Shown: positions 28,793 through 37,455, counted from the stretch's first letter. The stretch: 64,000 bases of DNA from Candidatus Cloacimonadota bacterium (GCA_030626645.1 DAOUTP010000001.1:1-64000); one strand, 5' to 3'. Numbers and translations are program-made. The notes: generated from the sequence alone by a model not told the origin.

Positions 28793-28967
28793 TACTAAAA
28801 CAACCAAAAAAATAAAAAAAGATTTTTTTGGAGAAATAACCGAAACAAAAGACAAATCAAGAGGATGTGAATCATGTCTTTACAAAAATTATGAAGATAA
28901 TAATGCTTGTGATTATTGTATTGAACACAACAAAGAATACGAATATTACAAAATGATTGAGAAATAA
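28785..28967 (+). CDS. Small Cys-rich protein (60 aa)
   Basis: 60 residues from the ATG at 28785, which overlaps the previous stop (ATGAATAA). Contains CESC-x8-CDYC, two Cys pairs suited to one zinc ion. A longer start eight codons upstream would deepen the overlap. Probably a zinc-knuckle type regulatory or nucleic-acid binding peptide; function unknown. Confidence 0.65.
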   Translation: MNNTKTTKKIKKDFFGEITETKDKSRGCESCLYKNYEDNNACDYCIEHNKEYEYYKMIEK

Positions 28968-28989
28968 TTAGGATATTAAAAAATAGTTG

Positions 28990-28997
28990 TATCTTTG
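28990..28997 (+). promoter_or_regulatory. Promoter -7 box ahead of the attenuator-like leader
   Basis: TATCTTTG, perfect TAnnTTTG match, directly after the stop of the Cys-rich gene. No convincing -33 TTTG at 19-22 bp. Confidence 0.55.
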
Positions 28998-29018
28998 CAA
29001 AAGAAAAAAATTAATATT

Positions 29019-29132
29019 ATGATGAAGTATTTTAAAATAAATATAAAAGCAAATTTTTTTTCTACTTTAATATATTTCATCATGGCCTTCTCTCTTAAAA
29101 AAGAGAAGGTTTTTTTTATATTAATATGGTAA
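29019..29132 (+). CDS. Possible leader peptide spanning a terminator (37 aa)
   Basis: An ATG-started frame of 37 codons lies between the promoter at 28990 and the winged-helix gene, runs straight through the hairpin and T-run, and its TAA overlaps the ATG of the next gene. Product is hydrophobic and Lys-rich. The layout is that of a translational attenuator, though the frame could be fortuitous. Confidence 0.35.
   Translation: MMKYFKINIKANFFSTLIYFIMAFSLKKEKVFFILIW
29086..29118 (+). terminator. Terminator / attenuator hairpin
   Basis: CCTTCTCT / AGAGAAGG stem with an 8-nt loop and a run of eight T, 8 bp ahead of the gene starting at 29126. It would block most transcription into that gene unless overridden. 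Confidence 0.7.
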
Positions 29133-29893
29133 ATAAAAAATATTTAAAAAAAGTAGAAAAACAAATATCTTTCAGTTGTAATCTTTTACAAGAATACAGT
29201 GATAAAGCTACTTATGTATATTTTTATTACTTCCTTCAATCGAAATTCAAAATCAATCAAATTTACAATTACTCACCGGAAAAACTCCATAAAATAACAA
29301 AAGTAAAGATCAACAGGATCAGAATGTACATTTCATGGCTAAAAAAAGAAGGATGGGTAAAAATAGAAGATGGACATTTAAAAATTCAATCAGTAAATAG
29401 TTTAACAAAAAAAATATATGATAATGAAAAACAAAAAACTTTTAAATTATCTTGCTTAAAAACATGGAGTTTTGAATACTTCTGTTGTCAGGTTCAGGCT
29501 GCAATCATAAAAATCAATAACGACCAACAGGTTTTTAACAAAAAAATAAAAATCGGCAAAGGTCTCAAAAAACACGAAATAAAATATTTAAATTATAATA
29601 GAAATCGTATAGATTTAGAAAACGTTAAAGAGATTTTTAACAGCACCAGACAGATAGCAAAATTATTCAATAAATCACACACATGGGCAGCCAAAATTTT
29701 AAAAGAACTTGAAAAAAACAGATTAATAAGAATAAATCATATAATAAAACCTATTCTTTATTTAACTGATGAATGTAAAAAGAAAAAAATCCTTCCCTGG
29801 TTAGAAGGATATACATTTTCTATAGATAATACTATCTTTAAACATGAAGGTACTTCTATAGAATACAAAGCTATTCTCATTACCTTCCCCTAA
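29126..29893 (+). CDS. Winged-helix DNA-binding protein, replication-initiator-like
   Basis: 255 residues, basic. Two helix-turn-helix-like segments: about residues 50-95 (ITKVKINRIRMYISWLKKEG) and about 172-205 (TRQIAKLFNKSHTWAAKILK followed by ELEKNRLI). Two winged helices in one chain fit plasmid/phage Rep or a regulator. It stands behind a putative attenuator and is followed by small genes in the same direction. Rep versus transcription factor cannot be separated from sequence alone. Confidence 0.55.
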   Translation: MVNKKYLKKVEKQISFSCNLLQEYSDKATYVYFYYFLQSKFKINQIYNYSPEKLHKITKVKINRIRMYISWLKKEGWVKIEDGHLKIQSVNSLTKKIYDNEKQKTFKLSCLKTWSFEYFCCQVQAAIIKINNDQQVFNKKIKIGKGLKKHEIKYLNYNRNRIDLENVKEIFNSTRQIAKLFNKSHTWAAKILKELEKNRLIRINHIIKPILYLTDECKKKKILPWLEGYTFSIDNTIFKHEGTSIEYKAILITFP

Positions 29894-29937
29894 ACTCTCT
29901 CTAAGTATTGTAAACCAAACTAAAAATACATAAATCA

Positions 29938-30108
29938 ATGAAGATCAGTAAACAACTTTTAAAAAGTATAATTTTACATCTCGAACAAAGACAAAATCAA
30001 TATTACACAAAATATTGTGAATTTTTAATAAGAAAATTGAAAAATCTAAAATCATTTGACAAAAAAATAAACTCCAAACATGAAAACAAAAATCAAAGTA
30101 AAAGTTGA
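29938..30108 (+). CDS. Small basic helical protein (56 aa)
   Basis: 56 residues, MKISKQLLKSIILHLEQRQ, almost entirely helical and Lys-rich. Its 3' end overlaps the next gene by 29 bp in another frame. Not recognised. Confidence 0.5.
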   Translation: MKISKQLLKSIILHLEQRQNQYYTKYCEFLIRKLKNLKSFDKKINSKHENKNQSKS

Positions 30109-30334
30109 ATCTTTGGTAATTCTCCAAGATAAAGAAACAAAAGAATACATAACTAATAAAATTGAAAAGGAAGAAAAAGAAAATTTACAGCCAAAACTCG
30201 AAAAGCTCATTTCTGAGCATGGTTTAGCCTTTTTAGCATCTGGAACATTAATAAAAGGAATGAATTACTATGTCTGTTTAGATAGGCTTATAATTGATGA
30301 TAATGAAATAATAATTTTTTTTACAATAAAATGA
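30080..30334 (+). CDS. Hypothetical protein (84 aa)
   Basis: 84 residues, charged helical centre (EKEEKENLQPKLEKLISEHG) between short beta segments. Not recognised; operon-like spacing. Confidence 0.6.
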   Translation: MKTKIKVKVESLVILQDKETKEYITNKIEKEEKENLQPKLEKLISEHGLAFLASGTLIKGMNYYVCLDRLIIDDNEIIIFFTIK

Positions 30335-30345
30335 AAAATAATTAT

Positions 30346-30353
30346 TAACTTTG
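30346..30353 (+). promoter_or_regulatory. Putative promoter -7 box
   Basis: TAACTTTG overlapping the first codon of the frame annotated at 30351. If used, translation of that gene must start downstream of its TTG. Confidence 0.35.
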
Positions 30354-30698
30354 AAATTAAAAAAAGGAGATTCCATAACACTAAATAACGTTTGCGATGT
30401 AGAAATAACATGGTGTAACGATGAATTAATGCAGGTTGCATATAAAGATATGACAAGAAGATTATTAAAAATTGATAATTATGTAATTACAAAAATGGTA
30501 GAAAAAAAATTAATTGAAATAGGAAAATGGCTTGTAAGTGAAGGGTATGATTTAGACTTAAATGATGACTTTTGGATGGAAAATGAATATGAAATAAAAA
30601 TTAGAGATTTAATAAATTTATTAAACGAATATGAAATACAAAAGGGTGCCAGTGGTATGGTATTGAATCATAAAGAATTTAGAAAATTAATTAAATAA
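30351..30698 (+). CDS. Hypothetical protein (up to 115 aa, start uncertain)
   Basis: The frame opens with a TTG at 30351 (MKLKKGDSITLNNV); the first ATG is 26 codons in (30429). The TTG coincides with a possible -7 box, so either readthrough transcription uses TTG or the protein is about 89 residues. Central part acidic and helical (LIEIGKWLVSEGYDLDLNDD). Not recognised. Confidence 0.55.
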   Translation: MKLKKGDSITLNNVCDVEITWCNDELMQVAYKDMTRRLLKIDNYVITKMVEKKLIEIGKWLVSEGYDLDLNDDFWMENEYEIKIRDLINLLNEYEIQKGASGMVLNHKEFRKLIK

Positions 30699-30721
30699 TT
30701 ATTAATAAAAATAAAATTAAA

Positions 30722-30997
30722 ATGGACACATGTAAACCAGTACAAGAACAAACAGTATTAGAAGGTCTTTTAAATGACCAAAAGGCAAACATTAATGAAG
30801 CACAAAAACAACATAAAAAACTAAAAGAATGTTGTATAAAACTTGGATGGAAAACCACACCATCTGTAGAAGACAAGAAAGAACAACTCCCTGAAATTTT
30901 TGCATTTATTGATGAGTATCGCCATCAAAATATAGAAATGAAAAATATTTTAAAAGAAATATCATCTTTTAATGATTGGTTAAAAGAAACAATTTAA
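30722..30997 (+). CDS. Hypothetical helical protein (91 aa)
   Basis: 91 residues, helical, with Cys pair CCIKLGW in the middle and a C-terminal amphipathic helix (MKNILKEISSFNDWLKETI). Not recognised. Confidence 0.6.
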   Translation: MDTCKPVQEQTVLEGLLNDQKANINEAQKQHKKLKECCIKLGWKTTPSVEDKKEQLPEIFAFIDEYRHQNIEMKNILKEISSFNDWLKETI

Positions 30998-31003
30998 TTC
31001 CAC

Positions 31004-31049
31004 AGGGGAGGCAATATTCATAATTTCATAACTTTCTAAGTCCTCCCCT
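31004..31049 (+). other. Inverted repeat, possible terminator or leader structure
   Basis: AGGGGAGG (31004-31011) pairs perfectly with CCTCCCCT (31042-31049) across a 30-nt loop, 9 bp before the Lar-like gene. T-run is poor, so structural or regulatory function is as likely as termination. Confidence 0.5.
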
Positions 31050-31057
31050 TAATTAAT

Positions 31058-31240
31058 ATGAGAAGAAAAATAAGAACATGTCCTTTTTGCAAAAGCCCTG
31101 CAAAGACATTAAAAAGAAAAGAAAACGAAAAAATTTATTGGGACATACAATGTACCAACAATAAATGTTATTTAAAAGAAGGTGCCGGATGGTATCTTGA
31201 CAAAGATCATGTAATAACAATGTGGAACGACAGAAAATGA
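31058..31240 (+). CDS. Lar-like zinc-ribbon protein (restriction alleviation family)
   Basis: 60 residues: RTCPFCKSPAK, then CTNNKC, then a C-terminal MWNDR, the compact pattern of the Lar restriction-alleviation family (CPFC...C..C...WN.R). Lar of the Rac prophage modulates type I restriction; most phage homologues are uncharacterised, so the anti-restriction role is inferred from the family. ATGA overlap with the next gene. Confidence 0.7.
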   Translation: MRRKIRTCPFCKSPAKTLKRKENEKIYWDIQCTNNKCYLKEGAGWYLDKDHVITMWNDRK

Positions 31241-31446
31241 ATAGAAAAGTAAACTTCTGTACAGTCAAAAGACTGAAAAAAAGTAAAATCTGGTGCAAAG
31301 TCGGGAAATATAAAACCATAGAAGCAGCCGAACAAGCCCTGAAAAATTTACCCGAGAATCATAGAATAATCCCATGGTTTAAGGGGACAGGGAAATGGAT
31401 TTGTAATTGGGAATGGATTAATATAATATTAAAAATTGGAAAATGA
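31237..31446 (+). CDS. Hypothetical basic protein (69 aa)
   Basis: 69 residues from the ATG at 31237 (4-bp overlap with the Lar gene). Lys/Trp-rich ([17 protein letters not shown]). Overlaps groES by 4 bp, so it is coupled to both neighbours. Not recognised. Confidence 0.6.
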   Translation: MNRKVNFCTVKRLKKSKIWCKVGKYKTIEAAEQALKNLPENHRIIPWFKGTGKWICNWEWINIILKIGK

Positions 31447-31721
31447 CAAAATTAAACATGAAACCATTAGCAGACCGGGTTATTATTGAGCCCGTTCAAG
31501 TAGAAGAAAAAACTGCAGGCGGAATTATCATTCCTGATACTGCAAAAGAAAAACCGCAAAAAGGAATCATTCTTGCAATTGGTGAAGGAAAACAAGATGG
31601 ACATATGACTGTAAAAGTTGGTGATATGGTTTTATATGGAAAGTATGCAGGAACAGAAATTCCTGTTGAAGATAACAATTACCTCATTATGCGTGAATTG
31701 GATATAGTTGCAATAATATAA
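31443..31721 (+). CDS. groES: GroES co-chaperonin
   Basis: 92 residues, full-length Cpn10: [12 protein letters not shown], the mobile loop that docks to GroEL ([18 protein letters not shown]), the [17 protein letters not shown] core and a C-terminal [13 protein letters not shown] strand. It forms the heptameric lid of the chaperonin and probably works with host GroEL in folding a phage protein, as T4 gp31 does for its capsid protein. It is so close to typical bacterial GroES that recent capture from a host is likely. A second, double Cpn10-like protein is encoded at 37.8-38.5 kb. Confidence 0.92.
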   Translation: MTKLNMKPLADRVIIEPVQVEEKTAGGIIIPDTAKEKPQKGIILAIGEGKQDGHMTVKVGDMVLYGKYAGTEIPVEDNNYLIMRELDIVAII

Positions 31722-31745
31722 TAATAAAGTATAAATTTTGAAACG

Positions 31746-31946
31746 ATGGAAATAAATAAACACCAAAAAACTGACGTAATTCTAAATATGGGAGGAGTTC
31801 CATTTATGACTTTAACTGAAAGTAAAATACCTAATACTTGGTATCACGAAGATTTAGATTACCTATTCCTATTAACATCAAAAGGTTTCAGAGTACATAA
31901 AGGAAGTAAAAAAACATTATTTAAACAAGGGGTTGGTAGGCAATGA
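31746..31946 (+). CDS. Hypothetical protein (66 aa)
   Basis: 66 residues, with VILNMGGVPFMTLT and a basic C-terminus (KGSKKTLFKQGVGRQ). Not recognised. 24 bp behind groES. Confidence 0.6.
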   Translation: MEINKHQKTDVILNMGGVPFMTLTESKIPNTWYHEDLDYLFLLTSKGFRVHKGSKKTLFKQGVGRQ

Positions 31947-31996
31947 AGCCTAATAATAGTATAGGAATTGGAAAATGACAAAAAAAGTAGAATATT

Positions 31997-32344
31997 ATGA
32001 GCAAAACAACTGATGAATTTAAAATGTATCTAAATTCTATATTAAATAAAATAGATGATAAGATTCATAATGAAATTTGGAATAAATTAATTGAAGTGAT
32101 TCTTGAGCAGGAGCAAGTTAAAATGATAGAAGGAAAATGCCCAAAAGATAACAGAAGCGAAAGACCTGTTTTTATTATAACGAACAATAAAAGAACATTA
32201 GTTATTGCTGATGGTAAAGGTGATTGTTATATGGTAGAGGGTCTTGACTTTTATAAAAAATTAGATACAAAGTGTTTGCCAAAAAATAAAGTAAACCCTG
32301 ATGATTATGAGTTTGAAAGAGGGCTAAATGGTTTCGATTTCTAA
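31997..32344 (+). CDS. Hypothetical protein (115 aa)
   Basis: 115 residues, helical N-terminal half and a beta-strand block (RPVFIITNNKRTLVIADGKG) after it. Last gene of the plus-strand cluster, converging on the terminase gene with a 9-bp gap. Not recognised. Confidence 0.65.
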   Translation: MSKTTDEFKMYLNSILNKIDDKIHNEIWNKLIEVILEQEQVKMIEGKCPKDNRSERPVFIITNNKRTLVIADGKGDCYMVEGLDFYKKLDTKCLPKNKVNPDDYEFERGLNGFDF

Positions 32345-32353
32345 TGCCACATA

Positions 32354-34645
32354 TTAATACCTTCGTTTCTTAAAATAAGTTTTAATATCACAGGATTCTT
32401 TTTTAATAGTAGTAATAATCCTTTCACCAAACCTATTCTTTGAACCCATATATCCACCAGCAACACTCACAAACAAATCATAATCGGTAAGTTCTTCAAC
32501 TCCTTTAATGTCTTTGCACTGTTCCAAAATTTCAATGTGCATTTCTCTTGCACAATGAACTTCGATATAAGCCTGATGTTCTTCAAAGATAAGTTGAGGT
32601 TTATCTCTTATATTATAAAACCCGGGAGTTTTACGAACAGAACCATCAGGATTCTTTCCATACATCAAAAAACCATCATAGTTTCTTTCTACAAAATGAT
32701 TCCATACCAAAGGAACATTAATTTCCGGATACATCAAAGCACCAAAGAAAATACACATCATCAACATATCCTCAGCATAAACTTTTGGATTCGTGGGCCT
32801 CGACAAATAAGTACAAACATTTCGATAAGTTTGCCAATCCTTCACCAGAACATCATCCCCATCAACATTATAATCCCTTTCCATAAATACACTACCTGCT
32901 CCATCAGAAACCCTTTTATGTTCTGTTTTCTGAAACATATAAGCATCACTTGAAGCTGTAAATCTCTCAGGATACATAGGAAAGTAAACAGTTTTCCAAA
33001 TATCGTTAAACTTTATAGTATCTGTATATCGAAGATTACTTTTATCTTGTTCAAGGTCAAAACTAATCTTCCATCTACCATTAACATCATCAGTCCAAAT
33101 AACTCTCGAATCAACAATACCACTTTCCCAACTAAAATTACCAGACCTTGTAGCTGTTTTATCAAATTGTAATTGTTTATATCTTTGGACTATATTTTTA
33201 AGATTCAATCCTGAACCACCACCGGCAGAAATAAAACATTCTGAAAAATTCAAAGGATACAATCTAACATATTCCTCATAAGACTGCAAACTCTTAGGGT
33301 CATCGCTCGCAAGATAACTTTCACGTTTGGTTTCATGGTATCGCCTTGCACCCATAAGCTTCCCTGATGAATCCCTGCGAGGCTTAACAAGTCTCCAAAG
33401 GTCATCTTCTGTCGGATCATCAATAATAGACACACCAAAAATATCAACCATAAATCCGTCATCACCCGGAATAAAAAGATTATAAAGCCCTTTAGTAGTC
33501 TGTCCTAATTCGTTTCTATTTTCATACATTGAACCATTACAGAGAGTTAAAAAGTTTGCACCTCCTTTAGATTTCATTTCTCCAACAGTAGAAGTATTGA
33601 TAGCAATTCCAACAATTTCTCCATCCTGTGTAAGACATTGTTGTTGTACCATCCACCGTTTATCAACATTTTCAAGGGTAGTCTTGCCAACCTCATCATT
33701 ATGAAGAACTTTAAGTTTCGTACCATCATAAAAATCACGATTTGCCGATGTAGCAAAATTTATTTTCGATTCCAAACCAATATCAATAGCTGACTGTGAA
33801 CCTTTTTTGGTTACTCTTTGTGCTGGAACATCAAATAATATCTCTGTTTTAGGATTAGTAGAACCATCATAAATAGGTTTAAAGAAAAATGGAACTTTCT
33901 TCCATGGCCTAATAAGTTTTTCTTGAAATACTGTTTTTGCAGTTGGTTCATCCATGGCCTGAATACCACCATTGACTTCCAACATACAAGAAACCTCAAA
34001 ATAATTAATACAACAAGCTTTATATGTAGCTCCTTCACGTCTATGTTTAGGATAGTTAAATCCATAACATACACGTTCTTTCATATCAATTAAATATTCC
34101 CCTCTTGTTATTTTTGCTTTTACATTGTTATTAGTTTGAAATGTTTCTGCTGCTTTTTCTGTAGAAAAATAATAATCAAATGACTTAGAAGTAATCTTAA
34201 ACTGATAAAAAGCCATTGTATCAGTATAACAAAAGCGTGCAAACAAAAAGAATTTTCTGTCTCTATCTCTATACTTAGGAAGTCCACAATCTAATTTCCA
34301 ATAATTTAGGTAACAATAATGCCATCCATCAATATAAATAGCATTACCATTATTCATAAACCAATAGCCCTTTTTCCTTCTATCCCACTCCTGTCGGATA
34401 AAATCTATTTCATTACTGTAATATTCGGGATCGGCTTCCAGTGCATCATGGATTTCTTTAATTGTACCACATTCACGTTCTAACTTCTTTAACCTGTGAG
34501 GATAAATAGTATATTGGAACATTTGCTCTTTAGTGGGTAATTCCTGTCCATCAATTTTTTTAGGTTCTTCAGGAAGAGGTATTTTTACCGGATAAAGTAT
34601 CGAATCTCTATCATTTACTATGAGATATTTTGTCTTCTTTGTCAT
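32354..34645 (-). CDS. terL: Terminase large subunit (763 aa)
   Basis: 763 residues, long for a terminase. The ATPase half shows a degenerate Walker A (KHRREGATYKA, residues 200-210), Walker B with catalytic Glu (LKVLHNDE, 311-318) and a coupling motif INTSTVGEM (349-357). The C-terminal half carries acidic residues suited to the RNase H-like nuclease (SSDAY, AED). This non-canonical Walker A and the long N-terminus are what I know from crAss-like terminases. It pumps DNA into proheads at the portal. It is separated from the portal by the plus-strand cluster and preceded by its own promoter and repeat element R1. Confidence 0.85.
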   Translation of the reverse strand: MTKKTKYLIVNDRDSILYPVKIPLPEEPKKIDGQELPTKEQMFQYTIYPHRLKKLERECGTIKEIHDALEADPEYYSNEIDFIRQEWDRRKKGYWFMNNGNAIYIDGWHYCYLNYWKLDCGLPKYRDRDRKFFLFARFCYTDTMAFYQFKITSKSFDYYFSTEKAAETFQTNNNVKAKITRGEYLIDMKERVCYGFNYPKHRREGATYKACCINYFEVSCMLEVNGGIQAMDEPTAKTVFQEKLIRPWKKVPFFFKPIYDGSTNPKTEILFDVPAQRVTKKGSQSAIDIGLESKINFATSANRDFYDGTKLKVLHNDEVGKTTLENVDKRWMVQQQCLTQDGEIVGIAINTSTVGEMKSKGGANFLTLCNGSMYENRNELGQTTKGLYNLFIPGDDGFMVDIFGVSIIDDPTEDDLWRLVKPRRDSSGKLMGARRYHETKRESYLASDDPKSLQSYEEYVRLYPLNFSECFISAGGGSGLNLKNIVQRYKQLQFDKTATRSGNFSWESGIVDSRVIWTDDVNGRWKISFDLEQDKSNLRYTDTIKFNDIWKTVYFPMYPERFTASSDAYMFQKTEHKRVSDGAGSVFMERDYNVDGDDVLVKDWQTYRNVCTYLSRPTNPKVYAEDMLMMCIFFGALMYPEINVPLVWNHFVERNYDGFLMYGKNPDGSVRKTPGFYNIRDKPQLIFEEHQAYIEVHCAREMHIEILEQCKDIKGVEELTDYDLFVSVAGGYMGSKNRFGERIITTIKKESCDIKTYFKKRRY

Positions 34646-34649
34646 TTGG

Positions 34650-34657
34650 CAAAGGTA
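34650..34657 (-). promoter_or_regulatory. Terminase promoter -7 box
   Basis: Minus-strand TACCTTTG ends only 4 bp before the terL ATG, so the transcript would start at or next to the start codon (leaderless or nearly so). Confidence 0.5.
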
Positions 34658-34669
34658 AATAAATTATAT

Positions 34670-34745
34670 TTAAAAGTTTTTTGTATTTGTTTTTTCAACA
34701 GAAAAATAGTCCAGGAAAAGTACGACGAGCTGACGGACTAAGATA
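34670..34745 (-). repeat. Dispersed promoter-proximal repeat, copy R1
   Basis: Contains the shared core GAGCTGACGGACTAAGAT (plus-strand reading) and the TTTGTTTTTTCAA-AGAAAAATAG block. Most diverged of four copies. Located between the broken methyltransferase and terL, oriented toward terL. Confidence 0.7.
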
Positions 34746-34752
34746 AGAAAAA

Positions 34753-36210
34753 TCACAAATCAAATCTTAACTGTCTCTTTTTCAAACGACATCTAATAAT
34801 TTCACAATATTCTTCATCCCTTTCAATAAGAATATAACCCCTACCAGTATTAATACATGCCAAACCGGTAGTACCAGAACCCGCAAAAGGATCCAAAACA
34901 ACACCACCTGCCGGAGTTTTTGTTAAAAGACAAAGATATTCCATTAGTTTTAAAGGCTTAACTGTCGGATGGAAATTCTTCTTTAGAATATTAGTCCTGT
35001 TTCTGGGATTATCTCCACCAACACCATCATCTACATTTTTATCTGCATGTCTCGTTGCTTCTAAATTTTCACATCCTGCATTACGTTCTGATTTAGAAGC
35101 CTTACAACAGTAAAAAAACCTCGAAGCACCACCCAACCCCTTTGGTTCAGATGATTTCTTTTTAACCATAGAATAATCACCATAAATATCACCCTTCTTA
35201 CTTGCACTCGGCTCATCACCTGTTGTAGCACCTGCCTGTCCACATTTGTTTCCACTTTGTTCATCAAGTAATAAAGCTGCTTCTTCATCAAAGATTATGT
35301 TGGCAGGATAGCGGCCTTTTGTCTTTGCTGATTCTTCACACCTGTTATGATTTTTAATAATTTCATCAGTTGTAATCCTGCACCCATCAATATTTAATCC
35401 CGCAACTCCATGTTTCAAAGCATTCTCAGCATAAGTGCCATCATTGGGTTTCATTGCCACGATAATAGGCTCATAGGCAGGCTTTAATCCATGAGACTTC
35501 CATCCATCCCAAAGTTCGGCTTCAGGAGTAGAGGGAGCGGTTATATCAACATCAGTGGATTTATTATTATCAGTAAAAGCATAAGTTTTTCCACTTCCTA
35601 ATCCTGATTGTTTTGTACCTATAATCTTTCTTTCAGCCTCTTGTAAATTATCAAAAGGTAATTTTAAAAAGTTTTTAAGTTTATTATATTGCTCAACAGT
35701 TAATGATTGATTTCCACTTGATTTATTATACAACCATCCTGTCATACCACCTGTTTTACTTGGAAACAAAGCTGTTAACTCCTTTTTAGTGATTCCTTTT
35801 TCCTTTGCGATTTCTATTACATAATCAATAAACCACTTCAAAGATTTTCCACCTTTTTTATCAAGTTGTTTAGAAATATCAGCAGCTTTCGGAAATCCCG
35901 AACCAAAAATCCACATCATAGTATCTTTTAGCACAAATCCAGCATCCTCAACATTCACAGCCATCCGATGTTGAGTTCTTGTTCCGGCAAAGATTAATGC
36001 AGTGCCCCCGGGTTTCAAAACCCTGAGACATTCTTTCCAGATTTCTACCGAAGGAACATCGTAATCCCATTTTTTACCCATAAAAGATAATCCATATAAT
36101 TATGGGGGATCGGTAATCATGGTATCAATATGATTATCAGGAAGTTTTTTTAATTCTTCCTTGCAATCACCTTGAATGATTACCGATCCCAAAAAGTTTA
36201 ATATTTTCAT
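34753..36210 (-). pseudogene. Beta-class DNA methyltransferase interrupted by an in-frame stop at DPPY
   Basis: From the ATG at 36210 the frame reads GDCKEELKKLPDN and MITDPP, then TAA at 36102-36100, then continues in the same frame as LYGLSFMGKKWDYDVP through to 34753. Removing six bases (TAA TTA) would restore MITDPPYGLSFMGKKWD, an intact catalytic motif IV. The remainder includes DPFAGSGTTGLAC (motif I) and a long target-recognition insert. An ATG at 36081 gives a 442-residue product that lacks the catalytic motif. Either the gene is inactive or the stop is read through; the insertion has the form of a 6-bp footprint. Confidence 0.8.
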
Positions 36211-36228
36211 TAATATTTTCTTAATTGT

Positions 36229-36309
36229 TTACCATTCAACAGAATTAGATTCTAAAGTTTTTAGAACCTCTTTATAATTACCCTGAATAATCTTGTTTTC
36301 TATTTGCAT
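36229..36309 (-). pseudogene. N-terminal fragment of another methyltransferase leader (26 aa)
   Basis: MQIENKIIQGNYKEVLKTLE...NSVEW then TAA at 36231-36229. This is the start of a beta-class methylase (II-GNYKEVLKTL before the DPPY motif), ending just ahead of where ITDPPY should come. It lies 18 bp upstream of the ATG of the interrupted gene, as a second, decayed 5' end, directly behind repeat R2. Confidence 0.55.
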
Positions 36310-36340
36310 ACTATTTAAAAGTTTGGTTATTAACTGATTA

Positions 36341-36428
36341 AATTTATGGTTTTTTTATATTTGTTTTTTCAATAGAAAAATAGACTAAAAAAAGATCGAT
36401 GAGCTGACGGACTAAGATGAGTAAAATA
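36341..36428 (-). repeat. Dispersed promoter-proximal repeat, copy R2
   Basis: About 87 bp, an inverted copy of R3 (41003-41090) with three mismatches visible. It starts at the stop region of the 201-aa gene and points toward the methyltransferase fragment. Confidence 0.85.
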
Positions 36429-37034
36429 CTATTTATTAGCATAAGCCTCTGGTGAAATACCTAAACTCTCCGAAGTATAAAAAGAATACAAATCCCTATT
36501 AAGAAGTTTATCCTCATCAGTAGAAAGTAACTCAATACGCAAATCCTTTAACTCCAACCGAAGATTTTTAATGTTATCAATAATAGTCTTAGTGTTCTCA
36601 TCCTCCTCATTATCATCCATTAACTTTAAAGTCTGCTTCCGCAAACTCTCCGAAAACCCAACAAAAGCAGTAAAAACCTCATTCGCCTGTATCGAACAAA
36701 ACCGAACAATCATCGCATTAACTTCTAAATTCAACCCCCTCACTACATCTTCATACTCCAACGAATACCGACCATCATCTAATACCCAATAACTAAGAGA
36801 AGCAGACATAATCCGTTTCTCTATTACGTCCCGAATATCTAACAATGGAGACCTGCGATCAAAAGCATAAAGTATGTAACGTATAATACAGTTCCTATTC
36901 ATAGAAGGCAAAGAAGCCTTGAATTCAGAATACTTCCCCAATTCCTTGAACTTACTTAATAGATTCGTGTTCTCCGATAAAAGAAATGGATTGAACAACA
37001 TTTTATTGAAATCCGAAGATTTATAGTTTTCCAT
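36429..37034 (-). CDS. Hypothetical protein (201 aa)
   Basis: 201 residues, helical, no recognised domain. Arg-rich middle (IIRYILYAFDRRSPLLDIRD) and an acidic linker DDNEEDEN. Its start overlaps the DUF4326 gene by 14 bp. Codon use looks slightly different (more CTC, CCC and CGA than neighbours), judged by eye only. Confidence 0.65.
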   Translation of the reverse strand: MENYKSSDFNKMLFNPFLLSENTNLLSKFKELGKYSEFKASLPSMNRNCIIRYILYAFDRRSPLLDIRDVIEKRIMSASLSYWVLDDGRYSLEYEDVVRGLNLEVNAMIVRFCSIQANEVFTAFVGFSESLRKQTLKLMDDNEEDENTKTIIDNIKNLRLELKDLRIELLSTDEDKLLNRDLYSFYTSESLGISPEAYANK

Positions 37035-37407
37035 TTGCTTTTTTTAATAAAAAATCTGCATGACAAACTTTATCTAATGAACACCAACACATTAAGTTTT
37101 TTCCTTTGAGTTTAGAAATATCTAAACCTATAACATTGCCGGGATTTATCTTATATTTTTCATAATACATTTCATACATTTTAACAGCATGTTCAGGAGT
37201 TTCTATCAATAATCCATCAGTTTCTATGAAATTCACTATTTCTTCTACTGTTTTTAGATACCTAATCCAAAACAATAATGTAGAATTCTTGTAATAGTTC
37301 CCAACTCTGAACGGATTTCCCCATTTTGACCCCCTTCCAACGTAAATTGTGTTGTCCGGTTTTTTCCATCCCTTTTTTCTTTCTCTTTTTATCCTTTTTG
37401 GTATCAT
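37021..37407 (-). CDS. DUF4326 protein
   Basis: 128 residues. The pattern RKKGWKKPDNTIYVGRGSKW followed by GNPF, and near the C-terminus LKGKNLMCWCSLDKVCHADF, is the DUF4326 signature. The clustered Cys/His could bind metal. Members are widespread in phages and plasmids, function unknown. Confidence 0.8.
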   Translation of the reverse strand: MIPKRIKRERKKGWKKPDNTIYVGRGSKWGNPFRVGNYYKNSTLLFWIRYLKTVEEIVNFIETDGLLIETPEHAVKMYEMYYEKYKINPGNVIGLDISKLKGKNLMCWCSLDKVCHADFLLKKANGKL

Positions 37408-37455
37408 TTTACATCATATTAAGATTTTTTTATATATACCCATATCAGTTGGTTA

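Noticed and set aside
36100..36102. Stop-codon recoding (TAA as sense codon)
   Set aside because: TAA is used as normal stop throughout the window, so a genome-wide recoding is excluded.
36571..36792. Plus-strand frame of 73 codons
   Set aside because: Antisense of the 201-aa minus gene.
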